60,754 nt of DNA from Actinomadura sp. HBU206391. GTDB taxonomy: Bacteria; Actinomycetota; Actinomycetes; Streptosporangiales; Streptosporangiaceae. Shown piece after piece: positions 58,357 through 60,754 of the stretch. The stretch lies in contig NZ_JABVEB010000022.1 in assembly GCF_014323665.1 (NCBI RefSeq), forward strand, positions 1-60,754, in the 5' to 3' direction. Position 1 is the first letter of the stretch; every line of letters starts with the position of its first letter. The position numbers and the translations under genes were made by a program. Under the pieces are notes generated by a model that had not been told where the DNA came from, made no database searches, and saw nothing but the letters and a program-made list of their open reading frames with translations.

Positions 58357-59718
58357 TCAGCCGTCCCTGGTGATCGCCGTCATGGCGGTGCGCAGAGCGC
58401 CGGGAACATCGTCGACGATCAGGTGCCGGCCGTCCCGGACGACCGCGCGGCCTGAGACGATCACATCGCGGACGTCGGCCGCCGTCGCCGCGAACACGAC
58501 CGACTCGGCGGCGAACGCCGGCTCGGTACCCGCGAGACGCACCGAGTCGAGCGACACCGTGACGAGATCGGCGTGGGCACCGGCCTCCACCCTGCCCGCC
58601 TCCGGCCAACCGAGCGCCGCGTGGCCGTCGGCTGTCGCCGCGGTGAGCAGTTCGCCGGCCGTCCAGTGCCCCCGCCGTCTGGTGCGCAGCCGCTCGTCCA
58701 GCTCCACCGCGCGGGCCTCCTCGAACAGATCGATCACCGCGTGCTGGTCCGATCCGAGGGACAGCACCGCGCCCGCCCGTACGAGGTCGCCGGCCGGTCC
58801 GATCCCGTCGGCCAGGTCGCGTTCGGTGGTGGGGCACATGCACACACCGGTGCGGGTCGCCCCGAGCAGCCGGATGTCGTCCTCGGCGAGATGGGTGGCG
58901 TGCACCGCGATGGTCCGTGGTCCGAGGGCTTCGCGCTCGGCGAGCAGCCTTGCCGGGCTCCTGCCGTACGCCCGCACGCACTGCTCGTTCTCCGCCGGCT
59001 GCTCGGAGAGGTGGACGTGCAGCGGCGCACGCCGATCGGCGGCCCAGGCGGCGACGGCGGGGATCCCCTCGGGCGGCACCGCCCGTACGGAGTGGACGGC
59101 CGCGCCGACGCGGGCGTGCGAGAGACCGCGGTGCCCGGTGGCGTCGTACAGCTCGGTGGCACGCGCCGCCCAGCCGTCCGCCGAGCCGTCACCGAACCGC
59201 AACTGCGGGCCGCGCAGCGGCTCGCCGATCCCGCCGGCCAGGTAGCAGGCGTCGAGGAGTGTGATCCGGATGCCCGCGTCGCCCGCGGCCGCGATCAGGG
59301 CGGCGCCCATCGCGTTCGGATCGTCGTACGGCACACCGCCGCGGCCATGGTGCAGGTAGTGGAACTCGCCGACGCAGCTGATGCCGGCCAGCGCCATCTC
59401 GGCGTACACGGCCCTGGCCAGGCTGTAGTAGGTCTCGGGGTCGAGTCGTTCGGCGACGCGGTACATCTGCTCGCGCCAGGTCCAGAACGACCCCCCGCCC
59501 GTGTGCGCCCGTCCGCGTAGCGCGCGGTGGAACGCATGGGAGTGCGCGTTGGCCAGGCCGGGGAGCGTCAGCCCGGGGAGCCGTACGGCGTCCGGCGGCG
59601 CCGGTGTGCCCGGCGTCACGGCCGTGAAGCGCTCACCGTCCGCCTCGATGAGCACGTCGGCGGCGACCTCGCCGCCGAGCCAGGCCAGCTCGGCGTGCCA
59701 TCGTTTCGTGCCCATCAC
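58357..59718 (-). CDS. hutF: Formimidoylglutamate deiminase
   Basis: 453 residues (GTG 59718 or the adjacent ATG 59715). Markers: LPGLANAHSHAFHRALRGRA (metal HxH), SFWTWREQMYRVAERLDPET, ISCVGEFHYLHHGRGG, HVHLSEQPAENEQCVRAYGR, CMCPTTERDLADGIGPAGDL and LGSDQHAVIDLFEEARAVEL. HutF deaminates N-formimino-L-glutamate to N-formyl-L-glutamate. Overlaps the upstream amidohydrolase gene by 4 nt. Confidence 0.92.
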   Translation of the reverse strand: MMGTKRWHAELAWLGGEVAADVLIEADGERFTAVTPGTPAPPDAVRLPGLTLPGLANAHSHAFHRALRGRAHTGGGSFWTWREQMYRVAERLDPETYYSLARAVYAEMALAGISCVGEFHYLHHGRGGVPYDDPNAMGAALIAAAGDAGIRITLLDACYLAGGIGEPLRGPQLRFGDGSADGWAARATELYDATGHRGLSHARVGAAVHSVRAVPPEGIPAVAAWAADRRAPLHVHLSEQPAENEQCVRAYGRSPARLLAEREALGPRTIAVHATHLAEDDIRLLGATRTGVCMCPTTERDLADGIGPAGDLVRAGAVLSLGSDQHAVIDLFEEARAVELDERLRTRRRGHWTAGELLTAATADGHAALGWPEAGRVEAGAHADLVTVSLDSVRLAGTEPAFAAESVVFAATAADVRDVIVSGRAVVRDGRHLIVDDVPGALRTAMTAITRDG

Positions 59719-60754
59719 CCGGTCCGCGACGGGTCGCAGGCGAGATCCTCGAGCACCGCCGCGAGGGCGTCGACCCCGGCCAGGCAGTCCGTGAGCTCGG
59801 CGTGCTCGGCGGGAGCGTGCGAGACGCCGGTGGGGTTGCGCACGAACAGCATCCCGGTGGGCACGTGGGCGGACAGGATGCCCGCGTCATGCCCGGCCCC
59901 GGTGGGCAGCACAGGGGCCCGCCGCCCGTCCGGCCCGGGCCCTGATCCGGGCTCAGGCCCCGGTCCGGCGTGCCCCTCAGTGCCCGCCCGGCCGACGGCG
60001 TCGGCCAGCCGGTCTCTGAGCGACCGGTCGAACGAGACGATCTCGGTGTCGGACTCGCGGGTCATCACGGCCGTCGCCTGGTGCTCGCCCGACGCCCTCT
60101 CGGCGGCCGAGGCGATCTGCTCGACCGTCGCCAGGACCGCCTCGTCGCTCGGGCCGCGGGCGTCGAGCCAGGCGGTGACCAGCGACGGGATGGCGTTCAC
60201 TCCGCCGGGCGTCACGCTCACCTTGCCGATCGTGGCGAGGGCGTCATGGCGTTCGGCGATCTGCCGGGCCGCGAGGACGGTGGCGGCGAAGGGCAGCATC
60301 GGGTCTCGCCGGTCGGCGAGGCGCGTCGTGCCCGCGTGGTTGCCCTCGCCGTGGAACTCCAGGCGCCAGCGGCCGTGCGGCCAGATCGCGCTGGCCACCC
60401 CGACGGGCGCCTCCAACGCGCGTCCCTGCTCGACGTGCAGCTCGACGAAGCACCCGATCCGGCCCAGCAGTTCGTCGTCGCGGCCGATCGCGTCCGGGTC
60501 GAGTTCGCCGGCCGTCAGAGCGTCGGCGAGCGTGACCCCTTCGGCGTCGCGCAGCCCGCGTGCCCTGGCCGGGTCGATGGCGCCGGTGAGCAGCCGGGAC
60601 CCGAGGCAGGCGACTCCGAACCGAGCGCCCTCCTCTTCGGCGAAGACGGCGACGCCGATCGGCCGGGCCGGCGTGCGGCCGCGCTCGCGCAGCAGGTCGA
60701 TCGCGGCGAGCGCGCTGACGACGCCCAGCGGCCCGTCGAAGGCGCCGCCCCCCG
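59715..60754 (-). CDS. M20-family amidohydrolase (annotated type: allantoate amidohydrolase), 5' end beyond window
   Basis: About 346 residues visible; the frame runs off the right edge. Reading inward: GGAFDGPLGVVSALAAIDLL (metal-binding part), VAVFAEEEGARFGVACLGSR (metal Glu pair), CFVELHVEQGRALEAPVGVA, RLEFHGEGNHAGTTRLADRR and LPTGAGHDAGILSAHVPTGM. This is the allantoate/ureidoglycolate/N-carbamoyl amidohydrolase group. Coupled to hutF in a hut cluster, it more likely hydrolyses N-formyl-L-glutamate than allantoate (inference from context). Confidence 0.85.
   Translation of the reverse strand, partial: GGGAFDGPLGVVSALAAIDLLRERGRTPARPIGVAVFAEEEGARFGVACLGSRLLTGAIDPARARGLRDAEGVTLADALTAGELDPDAIGRDDELLGRIGCFVELHVEQGRALEAPVGVASAIWPHGRWRLEFHGEGNHAGTTRLADRRDPMLPFAATVLAARQIAERHDALATIGKVSVTPGGVNAIPSLVTAWLDARGPSDEAVLATVEQIASAAERASGEHQATAVMTRESDTEIVSFDRSLRDRLADAVGRAGTEGHAGPGPEPGSGPGPDGRRAPVLPTGAGHDAGILSAHVPTGMLFVRNPTGVSHAPAEHAELTDCLAGVDALAAVLEDLACDPSRTG

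Noticed and set aside
1..60754. CRISPR array, rRNA or tRNA genes
   Set aside because: No regularly spaced repeat-spacer structure, no rRNA-like stretches and no convincing tRNA cloverleaf were found by eye, including at the element boundary near 39.8-40.3 kb.

Overview
The window is about 70% GC, uses actinobacterial codon patterns and carries actinomycete-specific families (DUF5753 XRE regulators, DUF2637, DUF6907, DUF1707, an AmfS/SapB-type lanthipeptide, an actinobacterial histidine-utilisation cluster). It comes from a filamentous actinomycete. The exact family cannot be fixed from sequence alone; a Streptosporangiales-like host is my guess.

Region 1 (1-28.7 kb, all plus strand) is the replication, packaging, head, tail and lysis half of a siphovirus-type prophage. 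In order: an O-like replisome organiser with repeats inside it, a DnaB-like helicase, a chain of small overlapping early genes, an HNH protein, a repeat-rich 415-bp non-coding block, terminase small and large subunits, portal, a large protease-capsid polyprotein with an internal in-frame start, connector genes, two related tail-tube proteins, tail-assembly chaperones joined by a -1 frameshift site (CCCAAAA), tape measure, distal tail and receptor-binding proteins, a collagen-like protein, a CHAP endolysin and holins. No integrase or classical repressor lies in the window, so the element continues beyond the left edge.

Region 2 (28.8-39.9 kb, almost all minus strand) looks like the transfer and accessory part of an actinomycete integrative conjugative element (AICE). 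It holds an FtsK/TraB-type DNA translocase, a DUF2637 Spd-like membrane protein, several small membrane and DUF6907 proteins, an XRE-TPR regulator and an APH-like kinase. Eight copies of an 8-bp word (YCAGGTAC) are packed into 376 bp where the translocase and Spd-like genes meet, which fits a candidate clt/TRS transfer site. The juxtaposition of regions 1 and 2 suggests either a phage-AICE hybrid or two elements in tandem. A short gene at 39981-40205 looks cut off at its 3' end and may mark the right junction.

Region 3 (40.3-60.75 kb) is chromosomal: XRE-DUF5753 regulator, NUDIX-NYN fusion, membrane Ser/Thr kinase, SppA protease and a flavin reductase. Next is a class III lanthipeptide locus: two NarL-type regulators with aligned TTG starts, a secreted Pro-rich protein, two ABC half-transporters, the precursor peptide and LanKC. 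The precursor carries an AmfS-like C-terminal ring motif plus a different N-terminal ring motif. The window ends in a hut cluster (hutI, a lipoprotein, hutF and an M20 amidohydrolase cut by the right edge).
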